Shown here in pieces: positions 10,353 through 21,729 of a stretch of 46,502 nt of DNA. Origin of the DNA: Candidatus Altimarinota bacterium (GTDB lineage Bacteria > Patescibacteriota > Gracilibacteria > BD1-5 > UBA6164); assembly GCA_028688895.1 (NCBI GenBank), contig JAQTXG010000012.1, forward strand, positions 1 through 46,502. Reading direction: 5' to 3'. Made by a program: the position numbers and the translations under genes. Below the pieces are notes generated by a model, which was not told the origin of the DNA, did not search any database, and saw only the letters and a list, made by a program, of their open reading frames with translations. Position 1 is the first letter of the stretch; each line of letters begins with the position of its first letter.

Positions 10353-10583
10353 GTGTTTTTCAAGAAAAAAGAAGTAAAAGATCAAGCAAAGAAATTTGAT
10401 AAGCTAATCACATGATTGATAATTGGTGGAGCTGTAGCATCGATGATATGATTATCAAAGACAAACAAATGAAAGGAAGTTACAGAAAATGTAAAAAGTT
10501 CATCAAATAACTTTTTCAAAAAATGATACAAGATTTTTTGAAAGGTTTTGTTGTGAGGTATAAAAATATTTACTAAAAAGTAA
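10353..10583 (+). CDS. YtxH-like small membrane protein
   Basis: 76 residues starting at GTG (no ATG is available in frame between the last stop and this position). A basic N-terminus leads to one hydrophobic stretch, KLITGLIIGGAVASMIGLSK, followed by a Lys-rich tail and a second short hydrophobic region (GKVLLGGIKIF). This fits the YtxH pattern of short single-pass proteins with a Gly-rich segment. Seven glycines are TGA. It ends five bases before the next gene, so the two form an operon. Function unknown; in Firmicutes the family is stress-associated. Confidence 0.6.
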
Positions 10584-10587
10584 AATT

Positions 10588-11271
10588 ATGATTAGATTAA
10601 GTTTATTTAGATGCTTTATTTTTTTTCTGATATTTATTCATTTTATTACAAATTCAGTATCAGCCGAATGATGTACATACAAATGACAAATAGAGCAATG
10701 TATTCAAGCAAATGAATCTGGAACAACTAGAAGTATAGAGGATTTTGTATGTATAGTTGGTACTCCTGAAGAAGTCACTTATCAAGTCATTTTGGATTCA
10801 CTATTCAAAAAATTAGATGATGAAATGGATTTATTTATAGAAAACTTAGAATCAAATAAAAACACCTATTTTTGAATAGCTAGACAAAAAACATTTATAG
10901 ATTGATTAAATGAGATAGATGTTAAAAAAGAATATTTTCAAAAAGAATACGCTGATATTTGCTGAAAAACTATTATACAAGAAGCAATATCATGTAATGA
11001 ACAGTCAGAAACTTCAAACAAAAATGCAAAAAATTATTTTGTAGATACAGATTGTATGAGATTAGTTGATAAAAAATTGGAAATATTTGATGAGGTATCA
11101 TTTAATATATTGATGCTAAATAAAAAGCAGATAAAAGCTGATGAAAAAAAGACATATGTCCAATGACAGAGAAAAAATTATGATATGTTAATAGATATCA
11201 TGAATGTAAATCTATCATACATAGAAAGGATCTGGCAAAAATGGCCTTCTAAAATACAAAATGCATATTAA
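10588..11271 (+). CDS. Secreted protein of unknown function
   Basis: 227 residues. MIRLSLFRCFIFFLIFIHFI, then TNSVSAEG, is a signal peptide cleaved near residue 27. The mature protein is helical and acidic and has six cysteines (CTYKGQIEQC, FVCIV, DICGK, ISCNE, TDCMR), suggesting disulfides outside the membrane. No family recognised. It follows the YtxH-like gene by four bases. TGA-glycines at CGK, FGIA and others. Confidence 0.78.
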
Positions 11272-11350
11272 ATGGTCATCAGTAAAATTCACATCTAGCA
11301 AAAAGTATTGATTTTTATTATTACGATGGTATTTTGCAGATGGTAATTAA
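11261..11350 (+). CDS. Possible overlapping micro-ORF (29 residues)
   Basis: ATG at 11261 lies inside the last codons of the secreted-protein gene and the frame continues past that stop to TAA at 11348-11350, directly before the terminator. It encodes MHIKWSSVKFTSSKKYGFLL and nine more residues, with one TGA-glycine. The overlap would allow translational coupling. It may be chance, since the short region has no other support. Confidence 0.25.
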
Positions 11351-11381
11351 AAAAAGTAAATCGATTCGATTTACTTTTTTT
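11349..11381. terminator. Bidirectional terminator
   Basis: Perfect palindrome AAAAAAAGTAAATCGA / TCGATTTACTTTTTTT separating convergent transcription units. Confidence 0.88.
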
Positions 11382-11384
11382 GTT

Positions 11385-12974
11385 TTAATCAATATTTTCA
11401 TCCTTTAGCTTTTTGATAGTTTTTTTCATCTTTTGTTCATCACTTTTTAGCTTCTTTATTGATTTTTTTATTTCATTTTCTTCAGTTTTTACTTTTTTCA
11501 TAGTTTCAGATATTTCTTTTTCAAGCATTTCTTCTTCTATTTCCAATTTTTCTACTTTTTCCAATTTTCTATTAAACATTTTTTTATTTTTTATATATCT
11601 TTTATCATCTTGTTTTACTCAACAATAAGGACATATAATCATATCTTCTTCTAGTTTTTTCTTACAGTTTATACATTTTATTTTCTTTTTTCTAAATATC
11701 AACCACAATATCCATACTACTAAAAAGAATATAAAAGTACACAGCACAGCATAAGGATTAGTTCATATATATTTATCTTTGTAGTATATAGTAAAATCTT
11801 TAGCTGAATTAAATTCGACATTTTCTCAATCTTTGTTTACATAAGAGACGTTTATATTTGCTTTTATATTTTCCTCATTTATCCTCTCATTTATTCTTTG
11901 CCAAGGCATTATATAACCAAAATTTTGAGTATTTTTCATAGTATAGTATTCTTCTGGTGTCCAATACTTTATTACTATTTTTCAGTTTTCATCATAAGCT
12001 TCATACGGAAATCATTTCCATTCTACGTTAAATTCTCTTCATTGACCTGGCAATACATTTCATCATTCATCATTTATAGGTAAGTAGTCTACTACTTTTT
12101 CTCATATTTTTGCTCATTCTTCATTTTTGATTGATTCTTTTCAGATTCATTTGATTTGATTTCAGTTATCATCTACAAGTACTATGTTTCATGTAGGATT
12201 TAGATGCGTATTTCATTCATTTATAAATAAAGTTTCGAAATCTATTATAAAATCATCAGGAGTCAGATCAGATTCTTCATTTTGATTTAGATTGTTTATA
12301 TCTTGATCCAAGTTTTCATCCGAGAAAAAATTATCTATACATTTTCAGTCATAATTACTAGCAGTCAAGTCTATAAAAGGACAATCATCTTTTACTAAAC
12401 CATTACCATTACTACTTCATCATCAAGCATTTTGTCATCATACTGTTATAACTGTATCTTTTACTTCTGCGTCTGTAACTATTTCTCAATCCACATTTAC
12501 AAGTAACAATATACAATAATCCACATTTATACCTATGTTTCATCAGGTAGAATTTTCAGATTTTTGATTTTTAAAACAAACAGCTCAGTAATGTCACCCT
12601 GGAGTAGCATCATTTGGTACATCTATAGTAAAGTTTACTGTTTTTTCCTCATTTGGGTTTATAGTAAATCAGGCTGTATCGACATTTATCCAAGTAGATA
12701 ATTGTTGATCAGGATGCACAAGCTCACTATATCTCACAAATTTAGGTACTCAAGTAGCTCAATTTGATTCAAAATCTGTTTTTCAAGTTATGATATTTAC
12801 TGGTATATCACTATTGTTTCTTAATAATGCTGTTCTTCACACAGTAGTACCTGTAAAAGCATCTATTTCATATCTAATAGGCGAAACAGTAAAATTTATT
12901 GCAGCATTTACAGAATTATTTATATATAATATGATAGAAATAAATAGAAAAAGTATTATTTTTAGTTTGTTCAT
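11385..12974 (-). CDS. DUF916-like surface protein with membrane anchor and cytoplasmic zinc ribbon
   Basis: 529 residues. A signal peptide (to about 24, SVNAAIN) precedes an Ig-like domain at about 25-140: FTVSPIRYEIDAF, LLRNNSDIPVNI, FTINPNEEKTVNFTIDVP, then NDATPGGHYGAVCF. This is the pattern of DUF916, the peptidoglycan-facing partner of WxL proteins in Gram-positives. A second extracellular region (about 240-400) follows. One membrane segment (YAVLCTFIFFLVVWILWLIF) leads to a cytoplasmic tail with a CxxC...CxxC ribbon (CINCKKKLEEDMIICPYCG) and a 70-residue charged coiled coil. Last gene of the minus-strand surface locus. The zinc ribbon suggests contact with a cytosolic partner. Confidence 0.75.
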
Positions 12975-13052
12975 AATGAATTTAATAGTTAAAAGTTTAT
13001 TCTTAACTATTTATATTTAAAAAAACAAAAAAATCAAAAGAAATGTATCACA

Positions 13053-13080
13053 AAAAAATCGGACATATGTCCGATTTTTA
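13053..13080 (-). terminator. Terminator of the 228-residue secreted protein gene
   Basis: AAAAAAATCGGACATATGTC then CGATTTTT: a symmetrical hairpin between two minus-strand genes. Confidence 0.8.
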
Positions 13081-13094
13081 CTTATAATTTCTAA

Positions 13095-13781
13095 TTAGAA
13101 GTTACCAGTAACAGTAAATGTAACAGTATCTTCATAATCTCAAGCAGGAGTTTCAGCTGTAGAAGTAGCAGATACTACGAATTCTAAGTCATCTACCAAG
13201 TTTGTAGCTTCTGGTTTATTTGTAGTATAAACTGTATGTTCAGTTACATTGTTGTTTATTTCTGTAAGAGTCATACCAGATGCTGTAAACGCTGGACTAC
13301 TAGAATCATCAACTGCATTTGGAGTAGAAGCATATGTATATGATTCAGCAACTCCATCAGTAGTTAAGTCATTTAATTGTATTGCATTGTCATCAGTTTT
13401 AGTTAATCAACCACTTCCTGATCTAGCAGTAATAGATACACCTGATTTAGCATTTGTACCTACTTCGATAAATAATGAACCTGTAGCAGTGATACCAGCA
13501 TTTAAATTACCTAAATCTATTACATCAGTAGAGATTTCCATATTTAAAGTAGGTAATACTTTAGCTTTAATTTTGATTCCAGATACAGAACCAGATGCAG
13601 TTCCAGGAAATAAATCATCCCATATAATAGAAGTATTAAATGCACCAGTACCAGTAACAGAACCTGTACCGATTTGAGTAGCTGCAAATGCAGTACCTAA
13701 ACCAGAAGTAGCTAAACTAGTTGCAGAAATAGCAACTATACCAGATAAAGCAATAGCTTTTTTTATTTTTGTTTTTATCAT
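13095..13781 (-). CDS. Secreted beta-rich protein with WxL-like C-terminus
   Basis: 228 residues. A signal peptide (MIKTKIKKAIALSGIVAISA then TSLATSGLGTAFAA) is cleaved near residue 34. The mature protein is rich in Ser, Thr, Ala and Gly and predicted all-beta, with TSIIWDDLFPGTASG in the middle and PAGDYEDTVTFTVTGNF at the end. That end resembles the last strands of WxL domains (PAG-x-Y then alternating hydrophobics) and matches AGDYESLIRFGLDLNY at the end of the neighbouring giant protein. Only two glycines are TGA; most are GGT or GGA, probably codon optimisation for high expression, since a strong promoter is present. May be a major surface protein. Confidence 0.75.
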
Positions 13782-13861
13782 ACCATTTTGGTTATGAATA
13801 TAAAATATTGTTTGTATGCATACGTTAAGCTTAATTTAGAGCTTGCTGACCAAACATATAT

Positions 13862-13891
13862 ATCATAACATATTAAAATTGCTTTTGTCAA
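13862..13891 (-). promoter_or_regulatory. Sigma-70-type promoter of the secreted beta-rich protein
   Basis: On the minus strand TTGACA (13886-13891) and TATGAT (13862-13867) are separated by 18 bases, leaving a 5' leader of about 75 bases. The -35 starts directly at the T-tract of the upstream terminator. Confidence 0.7.
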
Positions 13892-13922
13892 AAAAAAAGA
13901 CTATTTTTTTTTAAAATAGTCA
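13891..13922 (-). terminator. Terminator downstream of the giant surface protein
   Basis: GACTATTTT / AAAATAGTC (13899-13921) followed on the minus strand by a T-run. It abuts the -35 box of the next gene. Confidence 0.7.
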
Positions 13923-13939
13923 AAATATTCTTATATATG

Positions 13940-14061
13940 ACAGATTTTCTCAAAAACTAGAAGTTCTAGGAAGAAAATTTTTTGGTGAAATGAGCTCACT
14001 TATGTAAGCGATTAAGCCAAAATTTTCTGACGAAGAAATTCGAAGTTTTTCAGATAATCTG
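13940..14061. repeat. Long imperfect inverted repeat, about 120 bases
   Basis: ACAGATTTTCTCAAAAACT at the left pairs with AGTTTTTCAGATAATCTGT at the right. Inner segments GAAAATTTTTTGG and CCAAAATTTTC also pair. It lies between the giant gene and its terminator. It might be a MITE or a structured 3' untranslated RNA. Confidence 0.5.
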
Positions 14062-14064
14062 TTT

Positions 14065-17000
14065 TTAATAATTCAAATCCAGTCAAAACCTAATAAGTGA
14101 CTCATAATCTCAAGCAACTTGTTCAGGTCATACTAGTGCTCAAAACTTAACTGTATAATTATATGTATTTTTATTTCAGTTTACATTTATATTTTCTACT
14201 TCGCTAGCCAATATCTCATTTGTATTGATTAGATTTATAGTAGAAGTATAAGGTCATTTATCATATCAAAATCAATTAATACCATTCCAGTCAGTAATAA
14301 TTGCAGTTCATTCTGACAAGTCAGTATCTTTATTTAATATCAAATCAAATCATACTCAAACCGTTTTTACAGTAATGGTTAATTCTCCACTACTAAATTT
14401 TGTTACTCAATTATCTATATCTCATATATCTAGACTTCAACTACTTACAATCAACTCTGGTTCATCTATATAAAATACTGCTCAAGTAGAAGATGAATTA
14501 GCACTATTATCAGATATTTGAAAATCAAACAAATATTTTCAAAAACTTAGATTATTAGTAGGATAAGTAGCTCATGTAGACGTAACTACTTTCGATCATA
14601 GATTTAGTCAAGTTGCAGAAATATCACTTCACCATGCAGTACCATTCCATTTATACAATGCTATTACATCAGAGTTAGTATCTATTCAAGTTTCAGCATC
14701 ACTATAATTTATCACTATATTATGTACTCATCCAGGTAACAAACTTCAACTAGCAAAACTGATTCACGAAATATTTGGTGGTGTTGTATCTGTTGGGGGA
14801 TTTGTCGGCTCAGTAGCAACAAAATCTATAAATGCACTATCACTTCAAGCACTTCAAGCTCAGTCTTTAATATAACACCATTTATATATATGTGATCAAG
14901 CAGGAACTGTTGTATTACTATACTGTGTCCATGGAACAGTTCATGACCATGCTTGTTGTTCTACATTGTCTATATAAAATCTCAAAAAATCACTTCATGT
15001 CTGACTAGAAACATTGTAGTAAAAATTGATAGTACCAGTTTGAGTCAGAGTATTGTTTACTTCAAAACAAGATTGACTATTAGGATTTCATCAATTATTA
15101 CTTTCTAGAGAATACAATCATTCATAAGGATTAGTAGTAGTTCTGCTCCAGTTTCAAGATGTAACAGTGTATTTATAATCATCCAAAACATTTTCAAAAT
15201 CCAGCGTACTAGGAATCAATTCAAAAACATCGTTGATATTTATCGTGAAAACTTTTTGATATTGTCATCAGTTTCCATCATCAGTTTGTACTCTGATACT
15301 ATATGTACTTTTTATTTCAAAATCAGGAGAATGAATCAATTTCAAAGTACTTCATGTAATAGTAAAGTAAGCATTATCAGTATCACCAAATCAAACAACT
15401 AGACTATAAGTGTGAGTATCTCATAAATCAGCATCAGTAGTACTTAGAGTTCAAACAGTTGAATTAGCAGCTACATTTTCATTTATGTTACTGCTTGAAA
15501 GAGTTATATTAGTAGGTATATTATTAGTAGAAGCTTGAGTCGAAATAGAAAATATTCTATTATTATTTATATTTGTAGCAGCTATTCTCCAAATATTTCA
15601 TCATAGATTAGTCATTACTGATGGAGTTTCATCTGCAAGTAAACCATTTCAGTTAGTATCATATGTGAAATAATAATTTGCTCCAGTACTTGTAACAGGC
15701 ACATCAAAATTTGTATTAGCGACATTGAAATCTAGATTCACAGTTCATACTTCACCAGTTTCTTGTACCTTCCATATGCGGGATAGGTTGTAGTATCAAG
15801 CAGGAGCATCAGTTTGAGTCCAAGTATTTCATGAGTTATTATTAGAAATACTCAAAAATTCATTATCAGCAATATCTACAAAACTAGGAGACATATTAGT
15901 ACCTTCTCAAAGTGCTTCTACTGTGATAATACCATCATCATTTACAGACTTAGACTTGATTTGAGTCAATTCTGATCAATCATCTCTACCTATACCAAAT
16001 ATATCATATATATATGTTCAAGCTGTTGTAGTGTTCCACATAGTAGTAGATCAATCTGATGCCAAATAATTTTTAGTACCATTTGCAAATGTCATTCAAT
16101 ACTTCAGTGATAGATACGATTCTACTTTTTGCTTTTCTGTTGGAGTTACTCTAGAGCTATAATTTATTATTTCTGCTATTTTTCACTCATATTCATAAGG
16201 ATTAGCTGGGTCATTACTCATTCAAAGTCTGTAACTAGTAGCAGACAGAGTTTGGTAAGTATTTGCATCATAGTTATTTAAAATCAATCATTTTTCTGAT
16301 ATCTCAGTACCAGTTCAAGCAGCATTTTCATTCATATTTACAAGCATAGGTTTTCATGCTTGATATGATGCAGCTCATATTTGAGCAGATCTCCATTCAG
16401 TACTTGCTCATACAGCATGAGTAATAACCTCATCATTAATAGCTACAGTAAAAGCTCAAAGCACAAGTCACCCAAAAGGTAATCAACAAGTACCACTACT
16501 AATAGTAGCATTTGTACAAGTAAATGAAAAAGGAACTCAACCAGTCACGGTACCATCTACTTGATTTGTAGGGACAACTACAGCAAAATAACTTTGTGTA
16601 TATGCTCCATTTGATGTATTTTGCAGGTACTGAGTAGTACCATTGAAATCTACCAGTGGATTGAAGTTTAGATTTGCTGATGTACTTTGATATGTAGGAG
16701 CTACTCAAGCAGTAGCATTGAAACCATTACCAGATTGGTCATTCCAAGTAGAAAGTGCAGCTCAATCAGTAGTAGTACTTGTTCATTTATTTGCTTTTAA
16801 CCATATAGATAGGTTTGTAGAAACTCATCCAGGAGTAGGTGGATTGGTAGAAGTAACACTTACATTATCTAGCTCTACTTTTTGATTACCATTTGAAGTA
16901 AAAAATGCTTTAAACGTAAATAGTCATGTTCATCATCACAAAGCATTAAATGCTGTCAGATTTGAATTTATTACTGATGCAGAGCTACTATTTGTTACTC

Positions 17001-18363
17001 ACAATACTGTTGTAGCCCAAGCTGCACCATCCCAATAATACCAAGTTGCACCATTATTTTTTGATATTTGATATGTAATTGATCATTGATTTCAAGCTCA
17101 AAGAGTTTCAGTAAATGAAGTCAAATTATTCAATACTCAATAATTGAAGGCAGAAACAGGTATGATTGTAGGACTAGTAGTATCATAATTCCATTTAAGT
17201 ATTTCGAGTGCATCACTTATATATGATGCAACATATAAATAATCTCATACTTTAAAAATACCATCAGATCAATTTAGTAAAGGATTTGCAGCATTATGAA
17301 GTATTTTTGTGACAAAAGTAGGAGTAGCTGGATTACTGATATCTGCTATATTTACCGCATCACTTCTATATGAAGTAATGAAAAGTTTGTTTCAATCAAC
17401 AATTAAATCACGAGGTTGAGTTAATGAATAACTTCATCATGATATATTGGTTACTGCAGTAGGAGCAGTAGGAGTAGATATATCAATAACTCTTACAGAA
17501 TTATTATTATAAGCAGATACATAAGCATAGTTTCAGCTTATTTCTAAATTGTGTGCTCAGTTTAGATTTGTAGCATCTTGTATTCTAGTTATATAAGCTG
17601 GAGAAGCAGGATTTGATATGTCTACAACTGCAAAAGAATCGGCATTAAAAGCTGCAACAAATGCATAATTTCAAACTACTTTTACATCACGAGCTCAGTT
17701 TAGATTTCAGTTATTTACTCTATATTTTCATTGATATGCAGGAGCCGTTGGAGTAGATATATCAAAAACAGTTAAAGCATCATCAGCATCCGAAGCAGCA
17801 TATAAATAATTTCAAACTATATCTAATCATCTGATTCAATTTATCCTATTAGTAGTAGTTCTAAGAACCTGACCAGCAGGAGTAGGAACAGCAGGATTTG
17901 ATACATCTATTACTTGTAAGACATCACTTGTATTTGCTGCTATAAAAAGATAATTTCAGCTTTTTACTATTCATGATGCTCAATTCAATCTCAATGTTCA
18001 GTTATTATTATTTACAGTAGTCACCAATGTTGGAGCAGCAGGGTTTGATATATCAAATATCGCAACTCTATTTCATAAATAACTAGTCATATATGCATAG
18101 TTTCAATCTACTACTACATCATATGCTCAGTTTGCGTTTGTAGCATTTGTATAAACTCAATTATGTATCAACGTGTTTTTTTCTAGATTTGCGATTCATC
18201 AACTAAATGAGAAACTTGTAGAATCAGAAAGAGTATAGTCTGTTGATAAAGACATATCCCAATTATTAGTAGCAGCAAAAGCATTATTCAAAAATAATCC
18301 TCATACAAATTGTAAACAAATGATCAAAAAGTAAGCAATATTTTTTGTTTTTAGTATATTCAT
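14065..18363 (-). CDS. Giant modular surface adhesin (LVIVD propeller, LamG-like, cadherin-like)
   Basis: 1432 residues with a signal peptide (to about 31, NAFAATN). Residues about 60-400 hold repeated units such as VVVDGNYAYMTSYLGNRVAI then FDISNPAAPTL, the LVIVD beta-propeller repeat. About 530-800: LSIWLKANKG, LSTWNDQSGNGFNA and EIINYSSRVTPTEKQKVESY then LSLKYGMTF, the concanavalin-like module of large surface proteins. About 935-1030: ITLSSSNINENVAANSTVGT then LSTTDADLGD and DVFELIP, a cadherin-like domain. Further beta domains follow, then a WxL-like end AGDYESLIRFGLDLNY. Many glycines are TGA; the gene would be shattered in the standard code. Likely attaches the cell to a host or surface. 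First gene of the minus-strand surface locus. Confidence 0.85.
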
Positions 18364-18438
18364 AAATAATTTTCTTTTAAAATTTAAATAAATGATTATT
18401 ATATAACTCCATTATATAGTTTTTTAGTAAAAGTAAAA

Positions 18439-19329
18439 ATGAGTTTAGAAATTTTAAAAAAATACAAAATCAAAGCGAAAAAATCACTATGACAAAATTT
18501 TTTAGTGAATGATGATATAGTAGAGGAAATAGCAGATACAATAGACGTAAAGTGAAAAAATATAGTAGAAGTATGACCATGATACTGAGCATTGACAGAA
18601 AAATTAGTATCTAGAAAACCAAAATCATTAAATCTAGTAGAGCTTGATCGTGATATGATAGAAGTACTAGAAAGCAGAATTAGAAAATGAGACTTTGATT
18701 TACTATGAATAGATTTTCATATAAACAATGTCGATGTACTCAAATATGCACCAGTACCACCAGTAGTAGCAAATATAAAAGAGGAAAGTATATATGAGTA
18801 CAGTGTAATAGCAAATATACCATATTATATTACATCACCTATTTTGAGACATTTTTTGTATGAATTGAAAATAAAACCCGTAAATATGGTTATATTGATG
18901 CAAAAAGATGTAGCAGACAAGATTTTGTTAGGACAAGACTTTTGAATCAATAATGAAGAATGAATAATAAATAACAAAAAAATGAAGTCATCAGTTATAT
19001 CATTATTCGTAGCAAAGAAATGTTATGTAGACGAAGTGATAATAGTAAGTAAAGAAAATTTTGTACCAGCTCCAAAAGTAGAATCAAGTGTATTGCTTTT
19101 TGAAAGACACAATTTATTTGATGAGATAGATGATGATTGATTTTTGGAATTCATAAAAAAGTGATTCAGAGAACCTAGAAAAATGCTTATGAGAAATTTA
19201 ACAAATGCTTGATATGACAAAAACTATATTATGAAAATATTTACAGAATTGTGAATAGAAAATTCAGTAAGATGAGAAGAGTTAAATATAAGAATTTGGT
19301 GCCAACTATTTTTAAATTTTAACAAATAA
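18439..19329 (+). CDS. rsmA: 16S rRNA dimethyladenosine transferase KsgA/RsmA
   Basis: 296 residues. KKSLGQNFLVNDDIVEEIAD is the family N-terminus; EVGPGYGALTEKL is the SAM-binding motif I; ANIPYYITSPILRHFL carries the catalytic NIPY. All four glycines in the first two motifs are TGA. It dimethylates two adjacent adenosines at the 3' end of 16S rRNA. An unusual insert after KILLGQDF (GINNEEGIINNKKMKSS) is encoded by AATGAAT-type repeat DNA and occupies a place where homologues have a short loop. The C-terminal domain (EPRKMLMRNL) is normal. The gene is divergent from the giant adhesin. Confidence 0.94.
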
Positions 19330-19466
19330 TTAACTACAAAAACTTGCTCTTATAAATATTCTTTTTATAATAGTGTCTCCCATATACAAATATGGTTTTA
19401 GAAAAATACTATTTTAAAAATAGTTAAAAGAAGCTATTTTTAATTTTTAAAATATAAAAAATATTC

Positions 19467-20852
19467 ATGCAAAATAAATCAATAGTACATATATTGACCA
19501 AGGCAAGAATGGAAAGTGTCGAATTTATAGCAGAACTCGACGCTATGGAAGAGCTCAGTGAAAAATATGAAATTAAAAATGTATTATTTTATAAGTGAGA
19601 TGTTATTAAATTTGATGCTTTAATAAGTAAATTGGAAAAATTTCATATATTGTTTAAACATTATTCAAACAAAGAAGATTTAAAACAACAAGTATTAGAT
19701 TTTTCTAATGAATATGAAGTCATATTTGTGAATACTTCATTAGAATTATTAGTAAATATAGTAAATGAAGTAAAAGCCGCATTATGACACCCTTTATCAG
19801 ATAATCCTAATATTTTCAGAAACAAGTTTTTACAAAGAGAATTAATCCAAAACCACAATCCAGAATTGTGAGTAAAACATGTTAAATGAACTCCTGAAGA
19901 ACTTGATTTAAAACAAATAGAAGATTATGTAAAATATCCATTTATCATAAAACCAGTAGACTGAGTACAGAGTTCATGAGTTGCAAAAATCACAAATAAA
20001 AAAGATTTTCAAAAATACATAGTAGAATACAAAGATTTTCACGATAGACTTCAAGCTAGATGAGTAGACAACAAAGAACTTATAGTAGAAGAATTTATAG
20101 ATTGAAAACTTTATTCTATTGATTATTTTGTAACTACTGACTGAGAAGCTCGTATATCAAAACCAGTCAAAGTAAGGTTATGAATAGATGTAAAAGTAAA
20201 TGATTATTGTAATATAGCTAGAATAGCTACAGAAAAAACAGAGTGAGAATTCAAATGAAAGAGATTGAAATGATTCGTAGAATCTACTATAAAAGCTACT
20301 TGAATCAGAAATACTTTTGTACATCACGAATTTAAAATAAATAGTAAATGAGAATTAAAAACAATAGAGTTAAATGGTAGAATAGGTTGAGGTAGACTAG
20401 AACTCTTAAAAAGAGCATATGATTTCAATATGTATGAGTTACTTATCTGACCAGAAGTAAAACCAGGTAAACTAAAAGAAAACAATATAGCAGTAAATAT
20501 ATATGCAACAAAGAGATGAATATTGAAGTGATTTGATGAAAAAGTCTTCAAAAAAATAGAAGAAAGAAAAAGTGTATTTGCTATCAAATATGATCTTTGT
20601 GCTATATGAAAAGAGATTTGACTTACAAAAGATTGATTTATCAAAATCTGAGTAATCAAACTAAAAAACAAAGACTACAAAGAATTAGCCAAAGACTTCA
20701 ATTATATCAAATCTAAGTACAAAGATTTATTGGATATAGAAGTAATTAAAATACCTAAGAAATCAAAAATATTTCATGTGATAGATAGATTTACAGGACT
20801 ATTTACAAAAAAACAGTCAACTAAAAATTGAAATACAAAAAAAGACAAATAA
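19467..20852 (+). CDS. ATP-grasp enzyme of unknown substrate
   Basis: 461 residues. The ATP-grasp fold is visible: YPFIIKPVDGVQSSGVAKIT (lysine and glycine loop) near 155-180, LIVEEFIDGKLYSIDYFVT near 210, and the metal-binding end FKINSKGELKTIELNGRIGG then GRLELL near 290-310. Residues 1-110 form a Rossmann-like N-terminal region. Such enzymes join a carboxylate to an amine with ATP, but nothing here names the substrate. The C-terminal 100 residues are Lys-rich. No signal peptide; cytoplasmic. Terminator directly after. Confidence 0.85.
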
Positions 20853-20890
20853 AAAACAATCCAGCAAATTTTTGCTGGATTGTTTTTTAT
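20851..20890. terminator. Bidirectional terminator
   Basis: AAAAAACAATCCAGCAAAT / TTTGCTGGATTGTTTTTT between convergent genes. Confidence 0.88.
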
Positions 20891-21729
20891 TTTGCATTTT
20901 TTCTATCCGGATGTAGTTTTTTTCTGACTCTTTCTATTTTTGGATTATATTGATTTTCCAGTATTTCAAGAATCGAGTTATTTACTTTGTTTTGGGGTAT
21001 TTTCAAAAACTGTTGTTCAGATATACTTTTTAGCAACAGATTTACTAAACCAGATACATTTTCCTTTGTATGTCTAGAAATATGTTCTATTTGTTCTTTT
21101 GTAAAATTAAAAATAGGGTATTTTTCTTGTAAATATTTGTGAAATCATAGAGAGTTTATTTTTACTTTTTCTCAATCAATACTTTTAAGCCTCTCACTAA
21201 TTATATAGTAAACAGCATCAGATATAAAAAGAGGTTTCAATAAATTTAGTTTTTCTCCAGATTTTTCTTTTTCTTGTTTTATTTTTTTAAGAGAATCAGT
21301 TTCTTCAAAAGATATTTTACCTAAAAACAAATCTTCAGGTGCTATTCACTCTTTTCAATCAGAAATTATATATTTATTTACTTCCAGTACAGCTTTTAAC
21401 AATCATCTGATATATGTAGTATCTTTGTGCTGGACTCAGTATTTATTATTTCTCTTCAGTCTCAAAAATCTATCATTTACTGAGATGATATCTGGATCTA
21501 TTATTTCACTCAATTCTAAAAACTCTTTTAATTCTTCATTTTCCAACAACTCTCACATCAAAGTTTTTATGAAGTTACCACTTATCTCTATTTTGTTTAT
21601 ATCTATTATCTGCTCACCAGATTCTTCATCTATTTTATACAATTCACTCCCATACATAAAAAGTTGTTCCATTAGCATAGCTACACTCATTCATCTTTTT
21701 CAGTACTTTTTGCTCATCTCATGTTTCAT
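20887..21729 (-). CDS. DUF1704-like peptidase, C-terminal part (split by frameshift)
   Basis: 280 residues if started at ATG 21727-21729, or 267 from ATG 21688-21690. It begins MSVAMLMEQLFMYGSELYKI, which continues the family pattern broken off at the end of the upstream frame, and then is helical to HPDRKNAK. No signal peptide. It overlaps the upstream frame by 49 bases in the -1 frame, so the two are most simply one ancestral gene of about 600 codons with a single-base deletion, or a programmed -1 frameshift product. Translational coupling from the overlap is the third option. Several TGA-glycines. Confidence 0.72.
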
